Source: Stutzerimonas azotifigens
GTDB lineage: Bacteria; Pseudomonadota; Gammaproteobacteria; Pseudomonadales; Pseudomonadaceae
DNA: 37,480 nt
Direction of reading: 5' to 3'
Assembly (NCBI RefSeq): GCF_013522725.1
Contig: NZ_JAAMRF010000016.1
Span: 1 to 37,480 of the forward strand
Below the pieces are notes generated by a model. That model ran no database searches. It worked only from the letters and a program-made list of their open reading frames with translations, and was not told the origin of the DNA. Both the position numbers and the translations under genes were made by a program. Of the stretch, positions 16,281 through 24,690 are shown one piece after another (position 1 is the stretch's first letter; every line of letters starts with the position of its first letter).

Positions 16281-17005
16281 ACACCCTGATGACCGTGCGC
16301 GACCTGCGCAAACGCTTCGGCGACACCGAGGTCATCAAGGGTGTCGACCTGGACATCCATGAGGGCGAAGTGGTGGTGGTGATCGGCCCCAGTGGCTCGG
16401 GCAAATCCACCCTGATCCGCTGCCTAAATAACCTCGAACCGGCGACGTCTGGAGAGATCGTGCTAACCGGGGCGCGCAGTAGCCGTGAATCCATGGCCCG
16501 TCTGCGTGAGGAAGTGGGCATGGTGTTCCAGGACTACACGCTGTTTCCGCATCTGAGCATCCTGCGCAACATGACCCTGGCGCCGATGAAGCTGCGCGGC
16601 CTGTCGCGCGCGGATGCCGAGGCCCAGGCAATGAAGTTGCTCGAGCGGGTCGGCCTGGCGCACAAGGCGCAGGCGTTTCCCGGTGAATTGTCCGGCGGCC
16701 AGCAGCAACGCGTGGCCATCGTCAGGGCGCTGGCCATGCAGCCCAGGCTGATGCTCTTCGACGAGCCGACCTCGGCGCTCGACCCGGAAACGGTCAACGA
16801 AGTCTTGCTGGTGATGAAAGAGCTCGCCGCCGAAGGCATGACCATGGTGGTAGTGACGCACGAGATGGGCTTTGCCCGGGAAGTGGCTGACCGCGTGATC
16901 GTCTTCGACGGCGGCCAGATCGTCGAGTGCGCGCCACCGGCCCAACTGTTTGCCGCGCCTCGCGAGGCGCGCACCCAACAGTTCCTCGCCCACGTTCTGA
17001 AGTGA
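16277..17005 (+). CDS. Amino-acid ABC transporter ATPase 1
   Basis: A 242-residue HisP/GlnQ-type ATPase. Walker [10 protein letters not shown] is near residues 36-44, the Q-loop near [10 protein letters not shown], the signature [11 protein letters not shown] near 138-148 and Walker [14 protein letters not shown] near 157-169. The H-loop His is in [10 protein letters not shown]. Its ATG overlaps the lyase stop by four bases (ATGA), so translation is coupled. It powers the paired permeases. Confidence 0.9.
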   Translation: MNTLMTVRDLRKRFGDTEVIKGVDLDIHEGEVVVVIGPSGSGKSTLIRCLNNLEPATSGEIVLTGARSSRESMARLREEVGMVFQDYTLFPHLSILRNMTLAPMKLRGLSRADAEAQAMKLLERVGLAHKAQAFPGELSGGQQQRVAIVRALAMQPRLMLFDEPTSALDPETVNEVLLVMKELAAEGMTMVVVTHEMGFAREVADRVIVFDGGQIVECAPPAQLFAAPREARTQQFLAHVLK

Positions 17006-17024
17006 CCAAGAGAGCGGTTATCCC

Positions 17025-17765
17025 ATGCCAGAGACGCCAATCATCCAGATCGAAACGCTGAACAAGTGGTACGACCCTTTCCACGTACTGAAAGACGTGA
17101 GCCTGCAGGTTGCTGCCGGTGAACGGCTGGTGATCTGCGGTCCCAGCGGCTCCGGCAAATCGACACTGATCCGCTGCATCAATGCCCTGGAGCCGTTTCA
17201 GCAGGGCCGCCTTGAAGTGGCGGGCATTGCGCTGGACGACACGGCGAAGACCATCACCCGAGCACGGGAGCACGTGGGCATGGTCTTCCAGAACTTTCAC
17301 CTCTTCCCGCACCTGAGCATCGTCGAGAACTGCACCCTGGCTCCCGTCCACGTACTTGGCCTGGATAAACGCAAGGCCCGTGAGCGAGCCATGCAGCAGC
17401 TGGAGAAACTGCGTATCGCCGACAAGGCCGACCGTTACCCGGCCCAGCTGTCCGGCGGGCAGCAGCAACGCGTCGCCATCGCTCGGGCACTGTGCCTGGA
17501 GCCGAGCATCATGCTGTTCGACGAGCCCACTTCAGCGCTGGACCCGGAAATGGTCGGTGAAGTGCTCGACTCCATGGTCGCACTGGCGGAATCCGGCATG
17601 ACCATGATGGTGGTCACCCACGAGATGGGTTTCGCCCGCCAGGTCGCTGACCGTGTGGTGTTCATGGATGCCGGTGCGATAGTCGAGAGCGCTGATCCCC
17701 AGCACTTCTTCGCCCATGCCGAGAGCGAACGAGCGCGCCAGTTCCTTTCGAAGATCCTCCACTGA
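17025..17765 (+). CDS. Amino-acid ABC transporter ATPase 2
   Basis: A 246-residue paralogue of the preceding ATPase. It has Walker [10 protein letters not shown] near 38-46, [11 protein letters not shown] near 142-152, [15 protein letters not shown] near 161-175 and [11 protein letters not shown] near 195-205. It starts 19 bases after ATPase 1. Both copies keep all nucleotide-binding motifs, so neither is a decayed duplicate. A heterodimer, or two ATPases serving alternative uses, are the likely arrangements. This gene ends the operon. Confidence 0.88.
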   Translation: MPETPIIQIETLNKWYDPFHVLKDVSLQVAAGERLVICGPSGSGKSTLIRCINALEPFQQGRLEVAGIALDDTAKTITRAREHVGMVFQNFHLFPHLSIVENCTLAPVHVLGLDKRKARERAMQQLEKLRIADKADRYPAQLSGGQQQRVAIARALCLEPSIMLFDEPTSALDPEMVGEVLDSMVALAESGMTMMVVTHEMGFARQVADRVVFMDAGAIVESADPQHFFAHAESERARQFLSKILH

Positions 17766-17813
17766 GGGGCTTGCCAGCGTTCGGCATCGACCAGGACCCG
17801 GCGGAAACTCTGC

Positions 17814-18701
17814 TCAGACGGCTTTCAGCATGTCGATGAAGGCGCGCAGCGCTGCCGGCACCTGTCGGTGGCCCGAGTAATAAAGGGCCAGCCCCGGCTC
17901 GGCAGGGCACCAGTCCAGCAATACCGCGGCCAGGCGGCCCTCGGCGATCGCAGCCTGCGCATACGGCTCGGGGACGTAGGCGATTCCCAGGCCGTCGATG
18001 GCCGCCTCGACCATCAGCGTGCTGTTGTCGAGGGTCAGCTGGCCCGGTACATCGACCGACACGGCTTTGCCGTCGCGGGCGAATTCCCAGCGGTAGCGCT
18101 TGCCGCTGGGCAGCCGCTGGCGAATGCAGCGGTGGCGGTGAAGCGCTTGCGGTTCGGTTATCTCGGGATGCCCTGCCAGATACCTGGGCGAGGCCACCGC
18201 GAGAAACCGCAACGCAGGCCCCAGGGGAACCGCCACCATGTCGCGTGGCACCGCCTCGGTCAGGCGAACGCCGGCATCGAAGCCTCGCTCGATGATGTCC
18301 ACCAGGGCGCCGTCGGTGACCAGGTCCAGCTCCACCTGTGGATAACGTTCGACGAACCGGGGCACCACGGTGGACAGCAGGTAGCGGATCCCACCTTCGT
18401 TGCCGTTGATGCGCAGTACGCCGCGTAACTGTTCGGCTGACGGCGCGAGGTCGGACAGCACTTCGTCCAGCGCGCTCATGAGCGGCAGCACGCGGGTGAT
18501 CAGGCGTTCGCCCTCCAGCGTGGGCGACACGCTGCGGGTCGTCCGATGCAGCAGACGCACCCCGAGGTCCCGCTCCATTGCACGAACCGTATGGCTGAGC
18601 GAGGAGCGGGTGACGCCCAACGCATCGGCCGCCTCGCGAAAACTACGCCGGGAGGCGATCTCGGCCAACGCGTTGAGGTCATTCCAGGAAGGTCTTTTCA
18701 T
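17814..18701 (-). CDS. LysR-family regulator, divergent from SDR
   Basis: A 295-residue LysR protein. Its N-terminal helix-turn-helix includes RRSFREAADALGVTRSSLSH, followed by TVRAMERDLGVRLLHRTTRS. The effector domain has IIERGFDAGVRLTEAVPRDMV, as in AaeR/CrgA-type regulators. GAGG lies just upstream of ATG 18701. It is separated by about 100 bp from an SDR gene on the opposite strand and probably regulates it and itself. Confidence 0.85.
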   Translation of the reverse strand: MKRPSWNDLNALAEIASRRSFREAADALGVTRSSLSHTVRAMERDLGVRLLHRTTRSVSPTLEGERLITRVLPLMSALDEVLSDLAPSAEQLRGVLRINGNEGGIRYLLSTVVPRFVERYPQVELDLVTDGALVDIIERGFDAGVRLTEAVPRDMVAVPLGPALRFLAVASPRYLAGHPEITEPQALHRHRCIRQRLPSGKRYRWEFARDGKAVSVDVPGQLTLDNSTLMVEAAIDGLGIAYVPEPYAQAAIAEGRLAAVLLDWCPAEPGLALYYSGHRQVPAALRAFIDMLKAV

Positions 18702-18720
18702 TGGTGAATTTTCCTCACCA
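18702..18720. promoter_or_regulatory. Inverted repeat at the LysR start
   Basis: TGGTGA (18702-18707) and TCACCA (18715-18720) form a perfect inverted repeat with a 7-bp centre directly upstream of the LysR start codon. It overlaps that gene's ribosome binding site, so it could be an autoregulatory operator or an mRNA hairpin. Confidence 0.4.
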
Positions 18721-18801
18721 GCACGTTCTATTCGATGGGGATTCTGACATCAATGACCCAGGACTAGCATGAAGCCCTCACCCACTCTTCAGGAGAGCGA
18801 C

Positions 18802-19635
18802 ATGAGCAAGACCTGGTTCATCACCGGTACCTCCTCCGGCCTCGGACGCATCCTGGCAGAACGTGCCTTGGCCCGAGGCGATCAGGTATTCGCCACCGCG
18901 CGCAAGCTCGCTGCCCTGGATGAGCTGAAGGCGCGCTACCCGGAGCGCCTGCACACGCTCGCGCTGGAACTCACCGACACGGCCGGCATCCGCCAGGCCG
19001 TGGATACGGCCTTCGCCCAGGCGGGCCGCATCGACCTGGTCGTCAGCAATGCGGGGTATGGGCTGGTCGGCGCCGCCGAGGAGCTGAGCGATGCGCAGAT
19101 CGAGCGGCAGCTGGCCACCAACCTCCTCGGCAGCATCCAGATCATCCGCGCGGCACTCCCGCATCTGCGCCACCAGGGCGGCGGCCGCATCGTGCAGGTA
19201 TCGTCCGAAGGCGGTCAGGTCGCCTACCCCGGGTTCAGCCTCTACCACGCGAGCAAATGGGGCATCGAAGGTTTCGTCGAAACGGTCGCCCAGGAAGTGG
19301 CCGGGTTCGGCATCGACTTCATCCTGGCGGAACCAGGACCGACCGATACCCGGTTCGGCTCCGGTATCGACTATGCGCAGGGGCTTCCCGAGTATGCCGG
19401 TACGCCCGCCGATAACGTGCGCACAGCCATTCGCTCCGACGCCTTTCCGGTGAAGGGAGACCCGGAACGCACGATGGAGGTGCTGATGCGCGTCATCGAC
19501 CAGCCGAACCCACCCTTGCGCCTCGCGCTCGGCAGTGCTGCGTACGACAACATTCATGCCGCACTGACCAAGCGGTTGCAGGTGCTGGACGACTACAAGC
19601 GCGAGGCGTTCCTGGCCGACAAGGCAGCGGAATGA
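18802..19635 (+). CDS. Short-chain dehydrogenase/reductase
   Basis: A 277-residue classical SDR. ATG 18802 follows CAGGAGAG. TGTSSGLGR near residues 9-17 is the cofactor loop, NAG lies near 84-86, and the active site is S then YHASKWGIEGF (Tyr-x3-Lys) near 149-159. The sequence resembles oxidoreductases often annotated as 3-oxoacyl or retinol-type SDRs of uncertain substrate. It is divergent from a LysR regulator and followed after 91 bases by a lipocalin-like lipoprotein. Confidence 0.83.
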   Translation: MSKTWFITGTSSGLGRILAERALARGDQVFATARKLAALDELKARYPERLHTLALELTDTAGIRQAVDTAFAQAGRIDLVVSNAGYGLVGAAEELSDAQIERQLATNLLGSIQIIRAALPHLRHQGGGRIVQVSSEGGQVAYPGFSLYHASKWGIEGFVETVAQEVAGFGIDFILAEPGPTDTRFGSGIDYAQGLPEYAGTPADNVRTAIRSDAFPVKGDPERTMEVLMRVIDQPNPPLRLALGSAAYDNIHAALTKRLQVLDDYKREAFLADKAAE

Positions 19636-19726
19636 CGCAGCGAGCAAGGGCAGGCTCGATACCGGAGCCTGCCGAGAAGATCGTTTTGTTCGACGCACAC
19701 ATTCGACGAATGCAGCAGGTACAACC

Positions 19727-20233
19727 ATGAAAACCGGCGTTCTCGCACTCGCCTTGAGTGCCGCGATGACATTGTCCGCTTGCGCCTGGAAGGGCGCGCC
19801 CGATGGTGCGAAGAACCAGCTCGTGGGCACCTGGAGCATGGTCAGTGCAACGACCGAGCGACAGGGCATCAGGGCCGATGCCTACGGGCCCGAGCCCCAT
19901 GGCTGGCTGGTCTTCACCAGGGAAATGACCTTCATCGAAGTACTGACCGACCCACGCGTCCCGGCCTTCGAGTCCAACGTCCGCGGCGAAGGCACGGATG
20001 AGGAAAATCGCGCGGCGATGGCCGGCAGCATCGGCTTCTTCGGTCGCTACACGGTCGACCAGAAGGGTGAATTCAGCGGCAATACCGTCGAAGGCTCCAC
20101 CTTTCCGAACTGGGTGGGTTCGGTGCGTACCCGCGACGATCTGCAACTGGAGGTCGACGGCGGCCGAATGACCGAGCACTTCCTCCGCCCGGATGGCACA
20201 CAGGTCCACATCGTCTGGGAGCGGGTTCGGTAG
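19727..20233 (+). CDS. Lipocalin-like domain lipoprotein
   Basis: A 168-residue protein with a lipoprotein signal: MKTGVLALALSAAMTLSAC, where LSAC is the lipobox and Cys19 the probable acylation site. The mature part starts the lipocalin-like domain (GTWSMVSATTERQG near residues 35-48, then PHGWLVFTREMTF), a fold found in small proteins often coded next to SDRs. The lack of an Asp at +2 suggests the outer membrane. The ligand is unknown. Same strand as the preceding SDR and possibly co-transcribed. Confidence 0.72.
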   Translation: MKTGVLALALSAAMTLSACAWKGAPDGAKNQLVGTWSMVSATTERQGIRADAYGPEPHGWLVFTREMTFIEVLTDPRVPAFESNVRGEGTDEENRAAMAGSIGFFGRYTVDQKGEFSGNTVEGSTFPNWVGSVRTRDDLQLEVDGGRMTEHFLRPDGTQVHIVWERVR

Positions 20234-20407
20234 CGGACCGGGGGAGCATCCCGCCAGGTTCTTGCAGAAAAGGGACCAATAGCCAAGAAACCGACGGCTG
20301 AAGTAGGCGCTAACAGGTCGCTAGCAGGTTTCGGGGCGAGATGGCGAGAACAGCCCTGTTGGCCCATCCGAAACGGGTAAGGCCGCCTCCACGAGGCTTC
20401 AGCGTCG

Positions 20408-20445
20408 ACTCGGGCCGGCTTCACCGGAGCCCCGGCCGGCCGAGT
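20408..20445. terminator. Strong hairpin between convergent genes
   Basis: ACTCGG-G-CCGGC at 20408-20419 pairs with GCCGGCCGAGT (20435-20445), with one bulged G. The hairpin reaches the first base of the TetR stop codon and lies between the convergent lipoprotein and TetR genes. No U-tract follows on either strand, so termination is only a possibility. The rest of 20234-20407 shows nothing recognisable. Confidence 0.35.
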
Positions 20446-21062
20446 CAGTGGCCGGCGCCCGCGCTTCGGTTGACCATGGATACGATGACTTGCATCAGCT
20501 CATCCTTCGCCTGCTCCGCATCGACTTCCCCTCTCGCCGCGGCGTGCGAAAGCGCCTCCGCCGCGCCCAGCATCGCCGTCAGTCCAGCGGATGTCAGACC
20601 CGCATCGCCGGCAAAAGGCGACAATGCCGTTCGGCACTTGCCCAGGAATTCCTTCTCGTACTCACGCTTGGTGAGCTCCAGCTCCGGTGAACTCGCCAAT
20701 GCGGCGATGACACCTGATATTTCCCGACCCTGCAGCAAGACGCAGTCGACGTAGGAGACGGCAATGATTTTCGCCCTGCCGGGCAAGGTGGGTTCTCCAG
20801 ATTCCAGCGCAGAGTCCATGACCTTGGTCTGTCGCTCATCGAAATCCCGATAGAGGGCCACCAGCAGCCCGGCGCGTGTCCCGAAGTGGTCATAAACCAG
20901 CGGCTTCGTTACGCCAGAGCGCTCGGCCAGCCGCCCCAGAGTCAGCGCCTCGGTGCCCTCTTCACGCACAAGCTGCCACGCGGTCTCCAGTAGCTGGCGC
21001 GCCCTGTCTTCACGACTCAGCCGGCGACGAACTCCCGCTGGAGCGATTTTCTGTGTTGACAT
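20445..21062 (-). CDS. TetR-family repressor of the divergent quinone reductase
   Basis: A 205-residue TetR regulator starting MSTQKIAPAGVRRRLSREDR. The DNA-binding domain contains LTLGRLAERSGVTKPLVYDH with FGTRAGLLVALYRDF, near residues 40-75. The long open frame to 21557 is only the reverse of the flavodoxin-like gene. A symmetric operator lies immediately upstream, between this gene and the divergent quinone reductase, so mutual repression is likely. Confidence 0.85.
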   Translation of the reverse strand: MSTQKIAPAGVRRRLSREDRARQLLETAWQLVREEGTEALTLGRLAERSGVTKPLVYDHFGTRAGLLVALYRDFDERQTKVMDSALESGEPTLPGRAKIIAVSYVDCVLLQGREISGVIAALASSPELELTKREYEKEFLGKCRTALSPFAGDAGLTSAGLTAMLGAAEALSHAAARGEVDAEQAKDELMQVIVSMVNRSAGAGH

Positions 21063-21065
21063 CGC

Positions 21066-21112
21066 TATATACCAAAAGTAACTTACTAATCGTAACTTAC
21101 CTTTAGTATATA
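21066..21112. promoter_or_regulatory. Symmetric double-box TetR operator
   Basis: Two identical GTAACTTAC boxes (21078-21086 and 21092-21100), each itself near-palindromic (GTAA-c-TTAC), are placed symmetrically about 21089. They are framed by TATATAC (21066-21072) and GTATATA (21106-21112). The block begins three bases upstream of the TetR start codon and ends 38 bases before the reductase start. Two TetR dimers could bind side by side. Confidence 0.72.
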
Positions 21113-21150
21113 ACCCTCTCCACTCACTCTCAATCGCCCGGGAGCTCTTC

Positions 21151-21747
21151 ATGCACGCACTGATCGTCGTGGCCCACCCTGAGCAGCACTCGCTTACCCA
21201 TAGCGTTGCCACCCGCATTGCCGAAGGGATCGGGTCTGCAAACACCTTCGAGATCGCCGACCTGGCGGCACAGGACTTCGACCCCCGCTTTTCCCCGGCC
21301 GACCTCGCCGTGCACCGCAGACAGGAGACGCCTCCCGCCGATGTCCTGGCCGAACAGGCCAAAATCGACCGGGCCGATGCGCTGGTACTGGTCTTTCCGG
21401 TGTACTGGTGGTCCATGCCGGCCTTGCTGAAGGGCTGGATCGACAGGGTGTTCAGCAATGGCTGGGCATTCGATTTTCGCCCGGACGGTCCGCTCATCAA
21501 AAAGCTGACCCGGCTGCGGGTACACCTCATCGGCATTGGCGGAGCCGATGCGGGCACCTACGCCCGACACGGGTACGCCGCGGCCATGCAAACCCAGATC
21601 GATCACGGCATCTTCGACTACTGCGGCGCGCAGGTGGTGAGTTCACAACTGCTGCTCGACTCCGAAACCGCGGGCACGGAACTCGCCCTTCGCGCTGGCG
21701 AAGCGCTCGGTGCTCGGCTATTCGAGACGCTGACAGCGACGCCATAA
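21151..21747 (+). CDS. NAD(P)H:quinone oxidoreductase, flavodoxin fold (MdaB/KefF-like)
   Basis: A 198-residue flavodoxin_2-fold protein: HALIVVAHPEQHSLTHSVA (phosphate loop) at the N-terminus, ADALVLVFPVYWWSMPALLKG near 71-91 and WIDRVFSNGWAF near 92-103. These match FMN/FAD-dependent quinone reductases that make two-electron reductions. It would detoxify quinones in the cytoplasm. The start follows CCCGGGAG. Divergent from TetR with a shared operator, so probably induced by its quinone-type substrate. Confidence 0.85.
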   Translation: MHALIVVAHPEQHSLTHSVATRIAEGIGSANTFEIADLAAQDFDPRFSPADLAVHRRQETPPADVLAEQAKIDRADALVLVFPVYWWSMPALLKGWIDRVFSNGWAFDFRPDGPLIKKLTRLRVHLIGIGGADAGTYARHGYAAAMQTQIDHGIFDYCGAQVVSSQLLLDSETAGTELALRAGEALGARLFETLTATP

Positions 21748-21803
21748 GCAGCGCCGAACGAGGTCCGCTGCCCGCTCTTACTTCCCGATCCGCTCCTCGC
21801 TGG

Positions 21804-22673
21804 TCAATCCGAACCGGACGATCTGAGCGTCCTGATCAGCAGGCTTCTGAGGCTGTCGACGGCCTTGGAGCCTTGCGAGGCGCGGCTTCGGTAGACCGCG
21901 ACCTGCATCGGTTCCAGCGGGCCCAGGCCATGCTCGCTGCCGAGGATCTGCAGGTGTTCGGGCGCGCTGCACTGGGTCAGTACCGCCACCGCCAGGCCGC
22001 TCTCGACCGCGGCGATCTGGCCGGCCAGGCTGGAGCTGTTGTAGACCACCTTGTAGCGGCGCCCCTGCAATGCGAGAGAATTGATCGCGCTGCGGCGCGC
22101 GAGGCTGGCCGCCTCGTAGACCGCGATCGGCAGCGGGTCGCGACGCCACAGTTCGAAGTGCGCCGAGCCCACCCACACCAGGGGTTCATGAAACAGCAGC
22201 GTGCCGCGGCGGGCGTTATCTCGGGAGACCAGCGCCAGGTCCAGGTCGCCGCTGGCCACGCGCGGGATGAGCGCCGTCGACTGCTCGCAGTTCAGCTCGA
22301 TCTCGACCCCGCCGTGCCGCGGGGCGAAGCGCTTGAGCACCGGGGTGATGTAGCGGGTGGCATAGTCGTCGGGCACGCCTAGCCTGACCCGGCCAGTGAG
22401 CGCCTGACCATGGAAGACGGCCTGGGTCTCGGCGTGCAGGTCGAGCATGCGCCGGGCGTACCCCAGGAGCGTCTGCCCGTCGGCCGTCAGCTGCAGATGC
22501 CGTGGGCCGCGCACCAGCAACTGGCGCCCCAGGGCCGCTTCCAGCTTCTTCAGCTGCATGCTCACCGCGGACTGCGAGCGATGCACCTCGCCAGCCGCGC
22601 TCGACAGCGAGCCGGCGTCGACCACGGCGACGAAGCACTTGAGCCAGTCCATCTGCAAATCGCGGGGCATCAT
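21804..22673 (-). CDS. LysR-family regulator, divergent from EamA transporter
   Basis: A 289-residue LysR protein if ATG 22673 is used; starts at 22691 or 22652 are also possible. MDWLKCFVAVVDAGSLSSAAG, SQSAVSMQLKKLEAALGRQL and VRGPRHLQLTADGQTLLGYA form the N-terminal half. The effector domain contains VRLGVPDDYATRYITPVLKRF, typical of the AmpR/CysB-like fold. It is divergent from a drug/metabolite transporter, so it probably controls that gene. Confidence 0.82.
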   Translation of the reverse strand: MMPRDLQMDWLKCFVAVVDAGSLSSAAGEVHRSQSAVSMQLKKLEAALGRQLLVRGPRHLQLTADGQTLLGYARRMLDLHAETQAVFHGQALTGRVRLGVPDDYATRYITPVLKRFAPRHGGVEIELNCEQSTALIPRVASGDLDLALVSRDNARRGTLLFHEPLVWVGSAHFELWRRDPLPIAVYEAASLARRSAINSLALQGRRYKVVYNSSSLAGQIAAVESGLAVAVLTQCSAPEHLQILGSEHGLGPLEPMQVAVYRSRASQGSKAVDSLRSLLIRTLRSSGSD

Positions 22674-22690
22674 CGGCGCCGATCCTTCCA

Positions 22691-22703
22691 TTCGATATTC
22701 GAA
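22691..22703. promoter_or_regulatory. TTCGA-TAT-TCGAA palindrome
   Basis: A perfect 5-3-5 inverted repeat lies in the roughly 90-bp gap between the LysR gene and the EamA transporter. Position and symmetry suit an operator, but it also overlaps a possible alternative LysR start at 22691. Confidence 0.35.
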
Positions 22704-22761
22704 TACCTGCCTGCGGGATTATGCGCTTCTCGCCCTGGCGAGCCAGCCCGAAGATGACCGC

Positions 22762-23688
22762 ATGAACACAGACGAACAGAACCCCAAGGCACTCGACAGG
22801 CACAACAGCATCCGGGCAGGCGGCGCCCTGCCCTTCGTCCTGGGCAGCGTCATCCTGGGCACCATCGGCATCTTCGTGCACGAGGCCGGCACCGATCCGC
22901 TGACGGCGACCTGGTTCCGCTGTGCCTTCGGCCTGCTCGGCCTGACGCTCTGGATAGGCTGGCGCCGACAGCTCGGCCGACTGCGCCTGAGCCCGGCGAC
23001 CTGGCGTGGGGTGCTCGCCGCCGGGGTGCTGATGGTGCTGGGCTGGGGATTGTTCTTCGCCGCCATCGAACGCACGTCCGCCGGGGTGGCCACCGTGCTG
23101 TTCCACATGCAGCCGCTATGGGTACTGCTGCTGGGCGCCTGGTACCTGAAGGAATCCGTCGCCCGGCAACGCATCGTCTCGGTGGGGATCGCCATGCTGG
23201 GGCTGGTGCTGGCCACCGGAGTGCTCGAACGCCTATCGCCGTTCGGCGCGGAACAGCCACCGCAGGCGGGCTACTGGCTGGGCGTGGGCTTCTGTCTGTT
23301 CGGCGCCTTTTGCACGGCCTGGGTCACCATCATCGCCCGCCAACTACGGCTCATGCCGGCCGGCGTTCTGGCGTGGTGGCAATGCGCGGTCGGGACACTG
23401 GCCTTGCTGGCCTGGCCGACGCTCAATGGCTGGCCCGAATGGGGTGCGTCCTGGGTCTGGCTCTCGAGCCTCGGATTGATCCACACGGGGCTGGCCTACG
23501 CCCTGCTGTATGCCGGCATGGCGCACCTGAGCAGCGACCGTATCGCGGTCTACCAGTTTCTCTACCCGGCGGTCGCCATCGTCATCGACTGGCTGGTCTA
23601 CGGGCAGCGTCTGGGCCCCCTGCAACTGTCGGGCATCGCGATCATGGTGGTGGCCATCTGGTTCACCGAGCGCGCGCCGGGCCCCTAG
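22762..23688 (+). CDS. EamA-family (DMT) transporter
   Basis: A 308-residue membrane protein with about ten hydrophobic segments and the internal duplication expected of EamA proteins. The first half has GTIGIFVHEAGTDPLTATWFRC and the second AFCTAWVTIIARQLRLMPAGVL with a closing IVIDWLVYGQRLG. It likely exports an amino acid or small metabolite through the inner membrane. The long open frame to 22447 lies over the LysR gene. A good terminator follows the stop codon. Confidence 0.83.
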   Translation: MNTDEQNPKALDRHNSIRAGGALPFVLGSVILGTIGIFVHEAGTDPLTATWFRCAFGLLGLTLWIGWRRQLGRLRLSPATWRGVLAAGVLMVLGWGLFFAAIERTSAGVATVLFHMQPLWVLLLGAWYLKESVARQRIVSVGIAMLGLVLATGVLERLSPFGAEQPPQAGYWLGVGFCLFGAFCTAWVTIIARQLRLMPAGVLAWWQCAVGTLALLAWPTLNGWPEWGASWVWLSSLGLIHTGLAYALLYAGMAHLSSDRIAVYQFLYPAVAIVIDWLVYGQRLGPLQLSGIAIMVVAIWFTERAPGP

Positions 23689-23703
23689 ACGAGAGAGCCA
23701 CGG

Positions 23704-23735
23704 AACCGCCTACGCCACTGTCGGGGCGGTTTTTT
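23704..23735 (+). terminator. Rho-independent terminator after EamA gene
   Basis: AACCGCC (23704-23710) pairs with GGCGGTT (23725-23731) and is followed by further Ts to 23735. It lies 15 bases after the EamA stop codon. Confidence 0.75.
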
Positions 23736-23828
23736 GCCTGTAGAAGACGCTGCCAGTCGGAGCGAGGCGTGGGTAGCTGCGATACCGCACTGTGGCGGGA
23801 TTGAGCTGGGCTGCTGGCTCCGGCTCAT

Positions 23829-23864
23829 TCGCGGTCAAGACTGGGCGTCCCCGACCGCTCCCAC
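23829..23864 (+). repeat. REP-like element, copy 1
   Basis: GCGGTC (23831-23836) and GACCGC (23853-23858) form a stem with a 16-base loop that itself holds GGGcgtCCC. The 36-bp unit is identical to 24749-24784. The arms resemble short REP sequences of pseudomonads. Confidence 0.7.
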
Positions 23865-23902
23865 AAAAACCGCGCGACCGCATCGAGTCTGGATCACACC
23901 CC

Positions 23903-23926
23903 GGGGGAACGGTCTCGACCGCGAGC
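23903..23926 (-). repeat. REP-like element, inverted copy 2
   Basis: GCTCGCGGTCGAGACCGTTC on the minus strand has the same core as copy 3 and an opposite orientation to copy 1, so copies 1 and 2 form a BIME-like pair. The remaining sequence from 23736 to 24075 (340 bp) has no recognisable gene; open frames there are driven by the repeats. Confidence 0.6.
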
Positions 23927-24075
23927 TTTGCAACCTTCCTCGCTACCCTGCCTCTCGTGAGTTGCGCAGGGGCGCGGCCGTCCGCCGGATTCGCCGAAGG
24001 TCTCACCGCACCGATGGAGTCATCGCCCGCAGGTCGTGGTCTGCCATAGACCGCAACCCACCCAGGAGCATCCGC

Positions 24076-24639
24076 ATGAGCAAGGTCTACACCGTCGCCG
24101 TTCTGGTCGGCAGCCTGCGCAAGGCGTCGATCAACCGCAAACTGGCCCTCGCCCTGGCCGACCTCGCGCCCGAATCGCTCAAGCTCGAGATCGTCGAGAT
24201 CGGCGACCTGCCGCTGTACGACGAGGACATCGACGGCCCCTCGGCGCCGGGCCCGTACGTGCGCTTCCGCGACCAGCTCAAGGCCGCCGACGCGCTGCTG
24301 TTCGTCAGCCCCGAATACAACCGCTCGATCCCCGCACCGATGAAGAACGCCATTGACGTCGGCTCGCGCCCCTACGGCCAGAGCGCTTTCAGTGGCAAGC
24401 CCGGTGCGGTGATCACCGCTTCGCCCGGCGCGCTGGGAGGCTTCGGCGCCAACCACAGCATCCGTCAGTGCATGGTCTTCCTCGACGTGCCGTTGATGCA
24501 GCAGCCGGAAGCCTACCTCGGCGGCGCCGCAACCCTCTTCGACGAGGAGGGCAAACCCAGTGAAGGCGTGCGGCCCTTCCTGCAGAAATTCATCGACACC
24601 TATGCCGGCTGGGTCGAGCGCCACGCGGGAGGGCGCTGA
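24076..24639 (+). CDS. NADPH-dependent FMN reductase (ChrR/YieF-like)
   Basis: A 187-residue FMN-binding reductase. ATG 24076 follows CAGGAG. VLVGSLRKASINRKLALAL near residues 9-27 is the FMN phosphate loop, and SPEYNRSIPAPMKNAIDVGS near 77-96 is the family signature used by chromate/quinone reductases. SFSGKPGAVITASPGALGGF follows. It would reduce quinones, chromate or azo compounds with NADPH in the cytoplasm. The gene is flanked by identical 36-bp REP-like repeats 920 bp apart. Confidence 0.87.
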   Translation: MSKVYTVAVLVGSLRKASINRKLALALADLAPESLKLEIVEIGDLPLYDEDIDGPSAPGPYVRFRDQLKAADALLFVSPEYNRSIPAPMKNAIDVGSRPYGQSAFSGKPGAVITASPGALGGFGANHSIRQCMVFLDVPLMQQPEAYLGGAATLFDEEGKPSEGVRPFLQKFIDTYAGWVERHAGGR

Positions 24640-24655
24640 CCGCGCCGTACGGGGC

Positions 24656-24676
24656 TTCGCGGTCGAGACCGCTCCC
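24656..24676 (+). repeat. REP-like element, copy 3
   Basis: A tight GCGGTC-GA-GACCGC hairpin with CTCCC after it, 16 bases behind the FMN reductase stop. It is the compact form of the same element as copies 1 and 4, with the long loop absent. Confidence 0.65.
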
Positions 24677-24690
24677 CGTCGTCGCTGCAG

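Noticed and set aside
18778..19869. 363-residue minus-strand open frame over the SDR and lipoprotein genes
   Set aside because: No domain or ribosome binding site; both opposite genes are well supported.
23734..24049. Open frames before the FMN reductase as extra N-terminus or small gene
   Set aside because: They run through REP-like repeats; the reductase has a good start and ribosome binding site at 24076.
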